64,000 nt of DNA from CAYRYU01 sp964428355 (GCA_964428355.1 CAYRYU010000011.1:47851-111850); one strand, 5' to 3'. Positions 35,107-44,837 are shown, counted from the stretch's first letter. Notes: a model not told the origin generated them from the sequence alone. Made by a program: numbers and translations.

Positions 35107-37209
35107 ATGCGAAGCCACTCGAATTTCGCCAAGATCATAGACCGGACCAACACCGCCCGTTTCTTCCTCGAATCCTACGTCGCCGACGTGATGCGCCAGC
35201 TCCAGGCGGCACTGAACGACCCGACATCCTCCGCTTCCAATGCCTATCAGGCATCCCGAAAGAGCGCGGCCGGAACAACGATCTCACTCCCGTATTCCCC
35301 GTGCGATCTTCTTGGGTCGATGGCAAAAGAGCTCGAGATCGACCTCCTCCCGCCGGAGATTTCCCTGGAAGATATCGCGACCATGAGTTATCCACCGATG
35401 ATGAGCGTTCCAAACCCCGTCGAGCGGGAAGGGCGTTTCAGGATCAGATGCGAAATAGAACTCGATGGGTCAGGGTTCGAGACGATTGTACATTTCCGGG
35501 AAAAGACTGTCATGGCGGTCTCTCCCCTTCTCCGGGAATTCGTTTTCTATTCCGACCAGATTTCCCTCGAACAACCGGAACCCGCGGGGCCGCGGGACAT
35601 GCTGAATGTCATCCGGGTCAAGGGCAGCAAGGCCATGGACGGGAAAAGCTGCTGGGAGTTTCCCTGGAGAATGTTTCCCGGAAGATTCCGGGAACCGAAC
35701 CCTGACGGAAGAGTTTTTCTCGGGAAGGATTCCTCGAAGATCTTCCTGAACATGGCTGGGGAGTATCTTTCCCGGCTGGGACAACCACTTGGGTATCCTT
35801 GCGACCAGGGAGAAATGTGTGACCTGAGATTGGTGAAACCCGTTTTCCTGATTCCTTCTGCGGAAAAGGGGTTCGTTTCGCTGACTCCCCCGAACAGCTC
35901 ACCTTTCTCGAAGGAGGACGGAACGGGACTCCTGGCGAGAGAATTCGTGGTGGACCGTAATTTCCACCTCGTATTCCTCGGGTTTTCCGACGAGATTTCG
36001 AAAAGAGGTGGAGGCATCTTCACGAAGTCCCCATACCAGCTCGACGACTACCTCAAGGATGATCCCCTGTTCCGAGGCTACTTTTCCAATCTTGGGTCCC
36101 TTGCTTTCAGCACCTCCCTGAAATTCAAGGGCCGGAACGAGCTCCCCAAATCGGGTCGGGGCGGTGAACTCTATGACGGTGCGTCCTCACGCGTGGTTTT
36201 CGGAAACGTCTATCACCGATTCATTATACTCGGATTGATCGAGATCGCCTCCGCCAACCTCCTTCCGATTCCCTATTCCGACCGGAAGGTGGACCTTTTC
36301 CAGGCCCCGAGAAAGTCGGGGTTGAGGGCAAACTTCACGATTCCACCCCCTTCGGGGGAATCTTCTTTCGATCTGATGTCCAGGATCATTTCCGGGGGAG
36401 GCCCGGGAAACAGGTTCGTCAGCGTCAACCAATGCCTACCCGACCGGGCGGGGGGCCAGCCGGTTTCCTCCCAAGAGAAGCAGGGTGACCGGATCATGGA
36501 TTTCAGGAGGTTTTCCGGAACCGACGGATTGAGATTGTCCCGACCGTTTTCGGATTTCGCCAAGGAATGGTTCGGGGCTCCGTCAGCCCAGAGCTCGGTA
36601 TTCGCAAGGATCTGCAGGTTTTTCCCTTCACAGGACGAGTTCAAGAGGTATTCCTGCGTGATGAAGGACGGAAAGATGGTCGGTTTCAGACTTGGCGGGG
36701 TTTTCTATGTCGAGGGCGATGTGGACCTCGATCCGATCGATTTTCCGTCGGACCGGATCCTGGGAGGAACCTTGATTGCGGGAGGCAAGATTACGTTCAG
36801 GGGAAATGTTTCCCGGGGAATCACCCTTCCCGAATCGGCGGAAACCGGTCCCGAGATCGACAGGATCACGCAGGACACTTTCCTCACCTTTGTCAGTCTG
36901 AAGCCCAGTTTGGGAGGCGGGAGGGGGGAATGTTTCGTCCTTCAGGGAGACCGATTTTATGGGATTCAACTTGTTGCTCTTTCAAAAGACGAACTGGAAG
37001 CCCCGGAAAAGATGGTCGTCTTCGGCGAGAACGGGAAAAAGGTGGTCCTCTGGGGGGGGCTCGCAGTCAGCACTCCGAACATGTCGGAACAGGTTAGGAG
37101 ATCCGAACCGGTGGTATTCCAATATGTCCCGAAGATGTCGGGAGAGGCCCGGACCTTTGTCTATGTTTCCCGGATTCCGGATGCTTTCGAATTCTCGGCG
37201 CTGGACTGA
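35107..37209 (+). CDS. Large GspK-like exported protein (cassette 2); true start unclear
   Basis: From the first ATG the protein is 700 aa, but this start omits the membrane helix every relative has. The same frame is open upstream and reads GRGGYLLLVASGFILILGILS (35026-35088), a good match to that helix. Yet no ATG, GTG or TTG exists in any frame between the previous stop (34961) and 35107. The start may be a rare codon such as ATT at 34987, or a base may be missing in the sequence. The C-terminal region has beta-helix-like GVFYVEGDVDLDP and GTLIAGGKITFRG, as in the protein at 26266. A TPR-like gene follows 31 bp later. Confidence 0.6.
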   Translation: MRSHSNFAKIIDRTNTARFFLESYVADVMRQLQAALNDPTSSASNAYQASRKSAAGTTISLPYSPCDLLGSMAKELEIDLLPPEISLEDIATMSYPPMMSVPNPVEREGRFRIRCEIELDGSGFETIVHFREKTVMAVSPLLREFVFYSDQISLEQPEPAGPRDMLNVIRVKGSKAMDGKSCWEFPWRMFPGRFREPNPDGRVFLGKDSSKIFLNMAGEYLSRLGQPLGYPCDQGEMCDLRLVKPVFLIPSAEKGFVSLTPPNSSPFSKEDGTGLLAREFVVDRNFHLVFLGFSDEISKRGGGIFTKSPYQLDDYLKDDPLFRGYFSNLGSLAFSTSLKFKGRNELPKSGRGGELYDGASSRVVFGNVYHRFIILGLIEIASANLLPIPYSDRKVDLFQAPRKSGLRANFTIPPPSGESSFDLMSRIISGGGPGNRFVSVNQCLPDRAGGQPVSSQEKQGDRIMDFRRFSGTDGLRLSRPFSDFAKEWFGAPSAQSSVFARICRFFPSQDEFKRYSCVMKDGKMVGFRLGGVFYVEGDVDLDPIDFPSDRILGGTLIAGGKITFRGNVSRGITLPESAETGPEIDRITQDTFLTFVSLKPSLGGGRGECFVLQGDRFYGIQLVALSKDELEAPEKMVVFGENGKKVVLWGGLAVSTPNMSEQVRRSEPVVFQYVPKMSGEARTFVYVSRIPDAFEFSALD

Positions 37210-37240
37210 CCAGCCCAAGATGCGTGGAAAGGGAGAAAGA

Positions 37241-37873
37241 ATGTTGAGAAAACGGATTGTCGCTTCCCTGTCGGTCCTCTTCCTGGGGATCTTCCTGGCC
37301 GCCGTTCCGGCAGTCGCTTCCGGGAGTCCTCCTGCTGTCGGCAGTGAAGGTCTTTCAGAGCAGGAGCAGGTCGCACTGGCGAACAAGCTTTTCAAGAGTA
37401 TCCTTCAAAGACGGCCGGAGAATCGAAAGGAACTTTCAGATATCTACGAAGAGGTGGTCACCAAATGCCCGTTGACAAAGCATTCGGCGGAGGCAGCATG
37501 GAGGCTGTCGAACATCTACACCTATTCCGCCGACACGAGATACGAAGATGCCGAAAGGGTATTGGAGTTCCTGACCTCGAAGCATCCGAAATCGCGATGG
37601 CGGACACCCGCACTGAACCGGTTGTCATATCTGTACAATCTCACGAAGGATTTTTCCCGGTTGGCCGACCTCTACTCCCGCCTTTTCAACGAAAAGGGGT
37701 CTTTCGTCCACCACGACCTTGCCGCACACGCTGTTCTCTATGCTGATGCCCTCGTCGCGCTGGGAAAGACACAGGAGGCCAGGCGAATCCTTTATGAGGT
37801 TTTTTCAGGGCTCGAGGACCAGACGACGTATTCCGCTTCCGCGATCAGAAAACGCCTTGAAACCCTGAAGTAG
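37241..37873 (+). CDS. Exported TPR-like protein
   Basis: The 210-aa protein has a signal peptide (SVLFLGIFLAAVPAVASG). Helical repeats resembling TPR/Sel1 or YbgF-type units follow, with spaced SAEAAWRLSNIYTY, TPALNRLSYLY and HAVLYADALVALGKTQEA segments. TPR repeats serve in protein assembly. The ATG follows GGGAGAAAG. It is the last gene before a hairpin at 37875-37894 and probably closes the operon that starts at the ECF sigma gene. Confidence 0.65.
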   Translation: MLRKRIVASLSVLFLGIFLAAVPAVASGSPPAVGSEGLSEQEQVALANKLFKSILQRRPENRKELSDIYEEVVTKCPLTKHSAEAAWRLSNIYTYSADTRYEDAERVLEFLTSKHPKSRWRTPALNRLSYLYNLTKDFSRLADLYSRLFNEKGSFVHHDLAAHAVLYADALVALGKTQEARRILYEVFSGLEDQTTYSASAIRKRLETLK

Positions 37874-37874
37874 A

Positions 37875-37894
37875 TTCCCGTCACGGAACGGGAA
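37875..37894 (+). terminator. Hairpin after the TPR-like gene
   Basis: TTCCCGT (37875-37881) and ACGGGAA (37888-37894) form a perfect 7-bp stem with a 6-base loop, two bases after the stop codon. The following sequence is only moderately T-rich, so it is either a weak intrinsic terminator or an mRNA 3'-end stabiliser. Confidence 0.45.
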
Positions 37895-37982
37895 CTTCGG
37901 TCGTTCTTCTTTGCATCTGGGAAATCAATGGAACGATGAAGGGAATCCCCCGAAGGCGGGTTCCCGAATGGAGGTCAAGTTG

Positions 37983-40853
37983 ATGAATGGAAAAATCCTC
38001 CGGGGAAGGATCGTCTGGCTCCTGGTCGCTTGTCTGGTAATAGAACCCCTGGCATTGCCGGTATTCTCCGAAGGGAGCTCTCAATATACCGTTGATGAGA
38101 ATGCCAGGTTCGAGTTCAGGCCGGTACCGGTCGAGGACGGTGCGGTAGACTTGTCGAATTACACCTTCGTTTCCCCGACTCAGCTCCAGAACTCCCTCCT
38201 TGCCAGCATGGGCGGAGAACCCGCATCCAGTACGACCCGGATAGTCGAAGAATATGGCAAGGCGGAGTTCTTCCGCTGGGTTCTCTCGGCCTATTCACAG
38301 ATGAACGAAGGGGACTCCGACGTGAGCACCCTCCTGGGGCTGATAAAGTGGACATGGGACCAAAGAGATCTTTGGGTGGGGAAGATCGATCCCGCAGCAA
38401 ATTTTGCAGACGGGGTGATCCATGGTTTGGGAGGAGCCGGCACCCTCCTTTTCACGAATCCCTCGGCACGCCCTCCCGACCCCTCCTCGCTCCGGGTTGG
38501 GTGCGAAAGGGCTTTCAGTTGGCTTTCCCGGGTAGACCTCGCAACAAAATGGAACGGTTGTTTGGCCAACAAGTTCCTCCAGGGGATCAGCATTGAAAAA
38601 GATGGGCAGGAACTGCTCCGTTACTTCGTCAAGGACCCCAGTGCCCCCCCTTCGGCATTGACGGGTTCCCAAGCCGCATTGAAATGCGGCGGGCTGGCCC
38701 TCGCGGCTCTCGGCCTCGTCAACGCATTCCAAAGCTATGACGACACGAAAGGCCAGAATACCTGGAATAACATGCAGTCGAGGCTGAATGGGGCAAGTTC
38801 GGTCTTCTCGATCATCGGCTTCTTCACCATTCTCGGACCCGCCGCCTCGGTTTTTGGAATCGCCGTGACCCTTTTCATCATCATCGGGGACGAGCTGGGA
38901 AAGATGAACAAAGCCCGAAAGGAAGCATACAAGAGGTCTTTCGACTGGTTGAGCGAAATGGACCCCAATTTCCGCGTCGTCTACAACGAGCTCAAGAACC
39001 CTCCGGAAGGCTTCCAGGAGTGGGTTTCCTCGGGATATCCGCCCGCCGACGCCTCATTCCAGTATCTCTCCTCGTCCCTTATCAAAGCCTTCGAGGAAAA
39101 GTACCGGATCGAGAAGTATCTTTCCCCGGAGTCCGCCAAGGCATACGAGCCCGTGCTGGAGGAAAACATCAAGAGGGGAGTGATGGCTTCCTATTACGAC
39201 AACGCAAACTGGCTCGATCCCTGGCCAAGTCTTGGAAGGCTGGAATCCATGTGGAAGTCGAAAGCCGCGATGCTGGGGGATTGCCCTGCGATAACGGATT
39301 TCAACGCCGACGGAAGCCCGTCCTACGAAAAACCTGGGTTCTGGGAAGGCCTGTGGAACGATATGGTGAACCAGACCGCCACTGAGGAGGCAATGGACGA
39401 CCAGAACCTGTCCAAGGTCGAGCCTTCGAATTCCGCAACCGACACCCCGGATTTTGTGAGGCAGGACGTCCCCTCGGAGGAAAATGATGTGTATGAAGAG
39501 ATCGTGTATCCCGCTGCATACTACAATCCGGATTTCTTCGTGCAGAAGATGTTCGACAGTTTCAAGCAAGATCCCCCCTATAAGAATGCCACGGATGTCG
39601 AGTTTCTCGATGTCCGGATCGAACAGGCTCCGATGAATTTCTTCTGGCTGCTTTCCCCCAAAAAGGTGGACATCAGGGATTCAGTGGACAAATCGAAAAT
39701 CCAGCTTCCCGAATTGCTTAAGGACTGGGATCAGGCCACGGTTAATGATGCGATCCTGGCCGACATGTTCTGCTCAGGCAGCAAGGAGTTCCAGTATGCC
39801 TACGACCTGCTCGTGAACTGCACCCTCCCCGAACTCCAGAAGAATTTCGTCGAGAAATACTGCGAATACCGGAATCTTCTGAGACTTTTCCCCAAAGGAA
39901 GATTGGAGGGACTGGAGGGCCTGATAGCGGACGAAAGTGCAGATGCCCTTTCCGGAAAGTACGGTTTTCCCAAGATCCAAAAGGGCACGGACTGGAAGAA
40001 GTTTCTCGGTGAAAACCAAGAGGCCGTTCAGAAGGAAGTCCTGAAGGTTTATCACACCCTCGTCCTGATGCGACATTCCCTTCAGCAGTTCATGGTGGTG
40101 ATCAAGATGATGGCCGATCAGAAAGCTTTTCTGAAGAGATATGCGAAGGAGAAGCAGTGGGTCCGAAACGAAATCCTCCTCGTGGAGGAGGAGATTGACG
40201 AGCCCGGAACCAGGTTCAGGGAGCTCGTCAAGTGGGGCGTCTGCACGGAAGAAGACCGTGACAAGTTCCGCATCAGGAATGTCACCTGCCGACAGTTCCT
40301 CACCGATTGGGCCTTTTGCGGAAACGAGGGAGTTGTTGACGAGGCATTGAACTTCTTCAGCGATATCCTCTCTCCCAGCGAGAGCGTGAAATCGAACTAC
40401 CTTGGGTTCAATTCCGTCCTGGACGAGAAATCCGATTCGATCTGGGGCAAGTCCTTCGCGGAAGGCTACTCCAAGATTGTCCAGGAGAGGTTCGAGGCCC
40501 CGGAATGCGCGGTGAGGGCACACGGAGAAGGGGGCGAGGAATGGAACACCGCCGCCGATTGCATCTCCCTGGTGGAGTCTCCGGAGCCAATTCCCTTCGA
40601 TTTCAAGGGAAGCCTTCCGCTGAAAGATTCCTGGGAAAAGGTCCAGGATGCCATGGACACTCTCGAAAAAATCGTGAAGAAACTTCAGGACAACGGGGTC
40701 CAGGTCGACCTCCAGATAGGTGATGAAAACCCCTTTCCCATAATCGAACCGATCTTCAAGGGCTGTGTGGTCCCGGAAATCAACCTGGACCAGCAAGTGG
40801 ACAATTCCCCCCAGGAAAGCGACGCACCTCGGGAGACGCCTGCCTCGCAATGA
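37983..40853 (+). CDS. Large exported protein of unknown function, 956 aa
   Basis: The start is set by GGAGGT (37970-37975) seven bases before the ATG. The N-terminus has a signal sequence (IVWLLVACLVIEPLALP). Around residues 235-250 and 272-305 there are further hydrophobic stretches (ALKCGGLALAALGLV and IIGFFTILGPAASVFG), giving possible membrane insertion or a channel-like hairpin. The remaining two thirds are charged and helical with many Trp and Tyr. No family is recognised. It is joined by ATGA to two prepilin genes, so it probably belongs to the pilus-like machinery of cassette 2. The 109-bp gap before it holds the hairpin and no confident promoter. Confidence 0.65.
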   Translation: MNGKILRGRIVWLLVACLVIEPLALPVFSEGSSQYTVDENARFEFRPVPVEDGAVDLSNYTFVSPTQLQNSLLASMGGEPASSTTRIVEEYGKAEFFRWVLSAYSQMNEGDSDVSTLLGLIKWTWDQRDLWVGKIDPAANFADGVIHGLGGAGTLLFTNPSARPPDPSSLRVGCERAFSWLSRVDLATKWNGCLANKFLQGISIEKDGQELLRYFVKDPSAPPSALTGSQAALKCGGLALAALGLVNAFQSYDDTKGQNTWNNMQSRLNGASSVFSIIGFFTILGPAASVFGIAVTLFIIIGDELGKMNKARKEAYKRSFDWLSEMDPNFRVVYNELKNPPEGFQEWVSSGYPPADASFQYLSSSLIKAFEEKYRIEKYLSPESAKAYEPVLEENIKRGVMASYYDNANWLDPWPSLGRLESMWKSKAAMLGDCPAITDFNADGSPSYEKPGFWEGLWNDMVNQTATEEAMDDQNLSKVEPSNSATDTPDFVRQDVPSEENDVYEEIVYPAAYYNPDFFVQKMFDSFKQDPPYKNATDVEFLDVRIEQAPMNFFWLLSPKKVDIRDSVDKSKIQLPELLKDWDQATVNDAILADMFCSGSKEFQYAYDLLVNCTLPELQKNFVEKYCEYRNLLRLFPKGRLEGLEGLIADESADALSGKYGFPKIQKGTDWKKFLGENQEAVQKEVLKVYHTLVLMRHSLQQFMVVIKMMADQKAFLKRYAKEKQWVRNEILLVEEEIDEPGTRFRELVKWGVCTEEDRDKFRIRNVTCRQFLTDWAFCGNEGVVDEALNFFSDILSPSESVKSNYLGFNSVLDEKSDSIWGKSFAEGYSKIVQERFEAPECAVRAHGEGGEEWNTAADCISLVESPEPIPFDFKGSLPLKDSWEKVQDAMDTLEKIVKKLQDNGVQVDLQIGDENPFPIIEPIFKGCVVPEINLDQQVDNSPQESDAPRETPASQ

Positions 40854-41440
40854 GGTTGCATAACCAAGGAAGACTATCCACGGCCTCCGCCGCCATTCCA
40901 GGACGGTTTCCAGTGCGGCGGAAGGCCGCCTTCCACCTGATCGAGGTTCTCATCGCCACCATCGTTCTTTCCGTCTGCCTCTTTCCGCTCTACATGTTCT
41001 CCGTCCGGTCGGCGGTCAGCTCCAACTTGATCTCGAAGCATCAGGCCGCGAGCCACATCGCTTCCTCCATCCTCGACAAACTGATGGCCCTTCCTTACGC
41101 GAGGGTGAAAAGGATGCTGATCGACGGCCCGGAGCCGCTGGCGGACAAGATCGTACCCGTCGGAGTTCCCGACGACCGGAACCTTTTCCTGAATCCGGAT
41201 GATGCGCAGACCTTGTCCAAGGTACAAACCGATCCGGGTACCGGGGGCGGAGATCTCCTGAAAGAACTCACGACGAACTTCCGGAACTTCGAGTATGATA
41301 TCGAGACCGAGGAAGACGAGACAGCGAAGGATGCGATGATGAGGATCAAGGTCCGGACTACCTGGCTGGTCAACGACGCCGACGAATCGAGCCGCCAGGA
41401 GATCACCCACCAGGCGGTCAAGTTCAATGAGGAACTGTGA
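40850..41440 (+). CDS. Prepilin-like protein with long leader and Ala at -1
   Basis: The 196-aa protein has a 27-residue leader and the helix FHLIEVLIATIVLSVCLFP with Glu5. The residue before the cleavage site is Ala (RRKAA) instead of the usual Gly; some prepilin peptidases tolerate this. The globular domain resembles PulI/GspI-type minor pseudopilins. It is coupled to the 956-aa gene by ATGA and overlaps the next prepilin gene by 14 bp. Confidence 0.78.
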   Translation: MRLHNQGRLSTASAAIPGRFPVRRKAAFHLIEVLIATIVLSVCLFPLYMFSVRSAVSSNLISKHQAASHIASSILDKLMALPYARVKRMLIDGPEPLADKIVPVGVPDDRNLFLNPDDAQTLSKVQTDPGTGGGDLLKELTTNFRNFEYDIETEEDETAKDAMMRIKVRTTWLVNDADESSRQEITHQAVKFNEEL

Positions 41441-42026
41441 GAAAAACGTGAGGTCCTTCTCAAACCGACGCGTTTCAGGGATCACCCTGACCGAACTGGT
41501 GGTCGCCATCTCGCTCGCAGCCCTCATCTCCACCGCAATATTCCGGATCGTGAACCGTTCGGGCCGCCTTTTCGGAAGGGCGGAGAACACACTCAACACG
41601 CAGTTCTTCCTCTCCAACATGTTCCAGAGGATCCGTCTCGACGTCTCCTCCCTCGTCGAGGCGAAAAGTCCCTCGCAAGATGGCAGGTCGTTTTCCTTCA
41701 TCGCAAACCTCAGGGGCGAAAAGCATTCCCTCACCTACACCTTCGATCCTGCTGCGAAAACCCTTTCCCGGGAGGATGAAACGGCCGGGGTTATAACCGA
41801 TTTCCGGGCAGATGGAAAGGTGATGAACGCTTTCTTCCAGTGGTTTGGACCCTCGATGAAAGCCGGAGAACCTGAACCGGGGCACCTTCTCGTTCTTCTG
41901 AAAGTGAATTCGCAGGAGGCGGTCCCTGACCCCACCAGCAACATTCAGCAGACGATCGCGTGCAATTTCTACCCGCGACTGATGGCGGAGTTCCAACCCG
42001 GTTTCATGAAGGTCACGCAAAAGTGA
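41427..42026 (+). CDS. Prepilin-like protein (GspJ-type)
   Basis: The 199-aa protein has the leader ending RRVSG, followed by ITLTELVVAISLAALISTAIF with Glu5. The domain with LFGRAENTLNTQFFLSNMFQRIR resembles GspJ pseudopilins. The start lies inside the previous gene. It ends this transcription unit: the next strong promoter begins 16 bp after its stop. Confidence 0.8.
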   Translation: MRNCEKNVRSFSNRRVSGITLTELVVAISLAALISTAIFRIVNRSGRLFGRAENTLNTQFFLSNMFQRIRLDVSSLVEAKSPSQDGRSFSFIANLRGEKHSLTYTFDPAAKTLSREDETAGVITDFRADGKVMNAFFQWFGPSMKAGEPEPGHLLVLLKVNSQEAVPDPTSNIQQTIACNFYPRLMAEFQPGFMKVTQK

Positions 42027-42041
42027 CCACCCCGGCCTTCC

Positions 42042-42070
42042 TTGACACCCTTCCGGACCCGTTCTAGAAT
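42042..42070 (+). promoter_or_regulatory. Strong sigma70-type promoter of cassette 3
   Basis: TTGACA (42042-42047), a 17-base spacer and TAGAAT (42065-42070) are the best promoter match in the window: perfect -35, and five of six in the -10. The ATG of the GspK-like gene follows at 42138. Confidence 0.7.
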
Positions 42071-42137
42071 TCGACGGGCGGGGGCCGGAGTGCGGTTTTC
42101 CCAGCCCAAAAGAACGCGGCGAAACGAGGGAAACACG

Positions 42138-44837
42138 ATGTTCGTATCCCCCCGATCACAGTTCCCGGGCCTGTCGCCCACGGATGGCGCCGTGTCCCGT
42201 TTTCGCCCGGATGGGGGCGCCTCAGCCGGCGAAGCTTTTCGGGACCTATCCGCCATCGGGAACCACAGAGGGGTTGTCCTGCCGGCCGTTTTCCTGGTTC
42301 TCATCATGCTCGGTGCCCTGATCTTCGCATACCACTCCTTTTCCCGGAGCCAGGCGTTCAGACTCCATCATGGCGAGATCTCCGAATCGGCGGGCGCGCT
42401 TTCCCTCAGCGGGGCAAGGTTCCTCGCGAACGTCCTCCAGGCGGGCAGCCGGGAAATCCGGTCATCGTTCAGGAATGATGTTTCCCGGCTTTTCGGGCTG
42501 GGAGCCGATCTTCCCGAGACGGTATCCATCGATTCCGGTTCCAGCGGTTCCCTGCGAAAAGTGCGGGATGAGTTCCAGAGGTCATTCCTGGATCCACTTC
42601 CGCTCGATGTGCGACCGGTCTGCGAGGAGATGCGGGCCACATTCCGGGAAGTTTCGCCCCTCCATCCAACCCTGGTTAGCGAAGCCACCCTCCGGAGGAT
42701 TCTCCAGAGCGGTCGGGACGGTGTGGAGAAGAAGGGCCGGATCGAGCTGAGCTGTTCGATCAGGTTTCCAAGAGGATTCGCGAGATCCTCCCGGGGAATC
42801 GCGAGAAAGGCATCGATCGTGCGTGAATTCCGCATCGTCAGCATGATTCCCGGCCCCTACGCACGGTTCACGCTTTTTGCCCCTTACACTCCACACGAAG
42901 ACGCTTTCAACGTCGTATCATCGGACATCCGCGGCGTTTACTCGGCCCAGTCCCCCAGACGGCTGATCCTCATCAACGGTCCGGATCCACTCGACACGTC
43001 ACTATCCCCGTCCGAAATGCAGAAACGGAACGACCCCAGCCTCCAACTCGCCCGGAACGGCTGGGTTTTTCTGGGCCCTCCGGGAGACCGGACCGCGACG
43101 ACCGAACGGAACCGGCCGGTTTTCCTGAAGGTTCCCTCCGGATATGATCCGCCGGGCGACCAGTCCTTGGTGACCACCGACCCGTTCCACTCATATCCGA
43201 ACTGGCGTGATCCTAAGTCCGACCAGGGGCTGGAGAACGCCCTGGGGGGGAACATCTACCTCTCCTGGCCGGCCAACATCGGTGGTACCCTGGTCCCCGC
43301 TGCGAACGACTTCGATTGTCCCGGGCTCCGGAGCAGCTTCCAGGCCAAAAGCCTCCATTTCGGCTGGTTCTCCACCGCTCATTCTCCCGGGATCTGGTTC
43401 AAGCCGGTTCCCGATTCCACCGGAGGAGCCTTGCCGGCGCCCCTGGAGAGCGGTGATTGCCTCTCCTCCTGGATCATGCCCTTCGGAACCCGCCAGTTCA
43501 TTTCGAGAACACTCGTTTTCGGGAAGGTTCTTGCCGACTTCCTGCGTTACGTCCAGATCATTTCACGCGCGGGGGATTTTCAAGGGGTTTTGACCTGGGA
43601 CCGTTTTTCCAACCGGGAAGCCTTTGACCCCGGAAACTCCCCGAAGTTCGTCTACAAGAGCAACTCCTTCGGTCCCCAAAGCTACGCATCGTTGCTGACC
43701 CCACCTTACTGGAACGCTTATCTTTCCCTTCTTCCGACACGCGGAAACTTCCCGGTTCAGAAGATGCTCGCGGGGATTCCTTTCAACCTTCTTTTCGACA
43801 TGATGAACTTCGGCGGGGAGCTTCCCTCCTTTCTCGAATGGAAAAGCCGCGAAGGAGGCATCGGGACTATCCGCGACCGGGAACTTGTTCCCGGAGTCTA
43901 CGATCCCACGCGGGGGGTCTACCTGGGATCGATGAACGAAGGGGATCTCCCCGAAAAGGCGGGGGGGCCGGGACGACCATGGAGGAACATCCTTCCCACA
44001 GCGGGCGTCCAGTTCTGGCTTTCCTCGGCCGAATCACCCCAGAGCGGCCGCATGGATCCATCCACCTACTTTTCCGGCAACCTCCTGGAATGCCGTTTCA
44101 AAAGAGTCACCCCCAAGCGGTTCGATTCCTTCGTCGAAGAAGGCCTTCTTTCGAGGGTTACCCACAGGATCACGATCCGGGAAACTCCCGGGTCCCAGCG
44201 AGGGGAGATAACCAGCCTCCTGGAACAGGGCGTGCTCGACCTTTCCGACGACGGTTCCGTCTTCGTTTTCCGCAGACCGGGGATCTACCTCCTGGAACGG
44301 GCTTCCACAACGGATTTCGACATTCCCAAGCCGATCCTGCTCGAGGGGTCGGGAATCCTCATCCTCGAGAACGGCAACTTCCGGATCGGAGGCGTCGACG
44401 TGGATGAAAGGCACCTCAACTCCGACGGCACATCCCCCTTTCTTTTTTCCCTGGTGGCTTTGGACGGACATATCAAACTTCCACCGGCGGGTTCCACGCG
44501 CGGAACGAAGCCCGTTCACGCATTCCTGGCCGCATTGAACCCTCTTCCCAACGGTGGATCCGGTTACGAAGGGGGAGGAATCCTTGCACTGAAGGATTCG
44601 GGGCGGAACATTTCCTCGCGGCTCTTCGTCAGCGGGGGCGTGGCGGCCTTCGAAGTGGCCGACTCCTCGAGATCCGGTATGGTTCCATACCGAACCATGT
44701 TCCGGGATTTCGCCGGAGGGGGGATCATCAGATACAACCCGGTTTTCAACCCTTCCGCACCTCCGACGACCGAGCGTTACCAGCTCGTAACAAGCCCATG
44801 TGACTCCGTCATCTCGATCTCGGGAGACGAAAAGTGA
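42138..44837 (+). CDS. Large GspK-like exported protein (cassette 3) with repeat-derived leader
   Basis: The 899-aa protein has a 45-residue leader before the hydrophobic helix VVLPAVFLVLIMLGALIFAY. Residues about 11-40 (beginning GLSPTDGAVSRFRPD) are encoded by a copy of the repeat found at 65-143, so the leader appears to have gained mobile palindromic DNA. The long soluble part includes beta-helix-like segments near the C-terminus (GSGILILENGNFRIGG; SSRLFVSGGVAAFEV) like its relatives at 26266 and 35107. The ATG follows GAGGGAAACACG. A strong promoter lies at 42042. GTGA coupling leads to two prepilin genes. Confidence 0.65.
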   Translation: MFVSPRSQFPGLSPTDGAVSRFRPDGGASAGEAFRDLSAIGNHRGVVLPAVFLVLIMLGALIFAYHSFSRSQAFRLHHGEISESAGALSLSGARFLANVLQAGSREIRSSFRNDVSRLFGLGADLPETVSIDSGSSGSLRKVRDEFQRSFLDPLPLDVRPVCEEMRATFREVSPLHPTLVSEATLRRILQSGRDGVEKKGRIELSCSIRFPRGFARSSRGIARKASIVREFRIVSMIPGPYARFTLFAPYTPHEDAFNVVSSDIRGVYSAQSPRRLILINGPDPLDTSLSPSEMQKRNDPSLQLARNGWVFLGPPGDRTATTERNRPVFLKVPSGYDPPGDQSLVTTDPFHSYPNWRDPKSDQGLENALGGNIYLSWPANIGGTLVPAANDFDCPGLRSSFQAKSLHFGWFSTAHSPGIWFKPVPDSTGGALPAPLESGDCLSSWIMPFGTRQFISRTLVFGKVLADFLRYVQIISRAGDFQGVLTWDRFSNREAFDPGNSPKFVYKSNSFGPQSYASLLTPPYWNAYLSLLPTRGNFPVQKMLAGIPFNLLFDMMNFGGELPSFLEWKSREGGIGTIRDRELVPGVYDPTRGVYLGSMNEGDLPEKAGGPGRPWRNILPTAGVQFWLSSAESPQSGRMDPSTYFSGNLLECRFKRVTPKRFDSFVEEGLLSRVTHRITIRETPGSQRGEITSLLEQGVLDLSDDGSVFVFRRPGIYLLERASTTDFDIPKPILLEGSGILILENGNFRIGGVDVDERHLNSDGTSPFLFSLVALDGHIKLPPAGSTRGTKPVHAFLAALNPLPNGGSGYEGGGILALKDSGRNISSRLFVSGGVAAFEVADSSRSGMVPYRTMFRDFAGGGIIRYNPVFNPSAPPTTERYQLVTSPCDSVISISGDEK
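42170..42254. repeat. Dispersed GC-rich palindromic repeat, copy 2 (coding)
   Basis: The blocks CCTGTCGCC, ACGGATGGCG, TTTCGCCCGGATGG and GGCGAAGCTTTTCGGG occur here in the same order as at 65-143, with a 4-base and a longer insertion. Here the sequence is translated as part of the leader of the GspK-like protein. The reading frame stays open through it. Confidence 0.6.
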
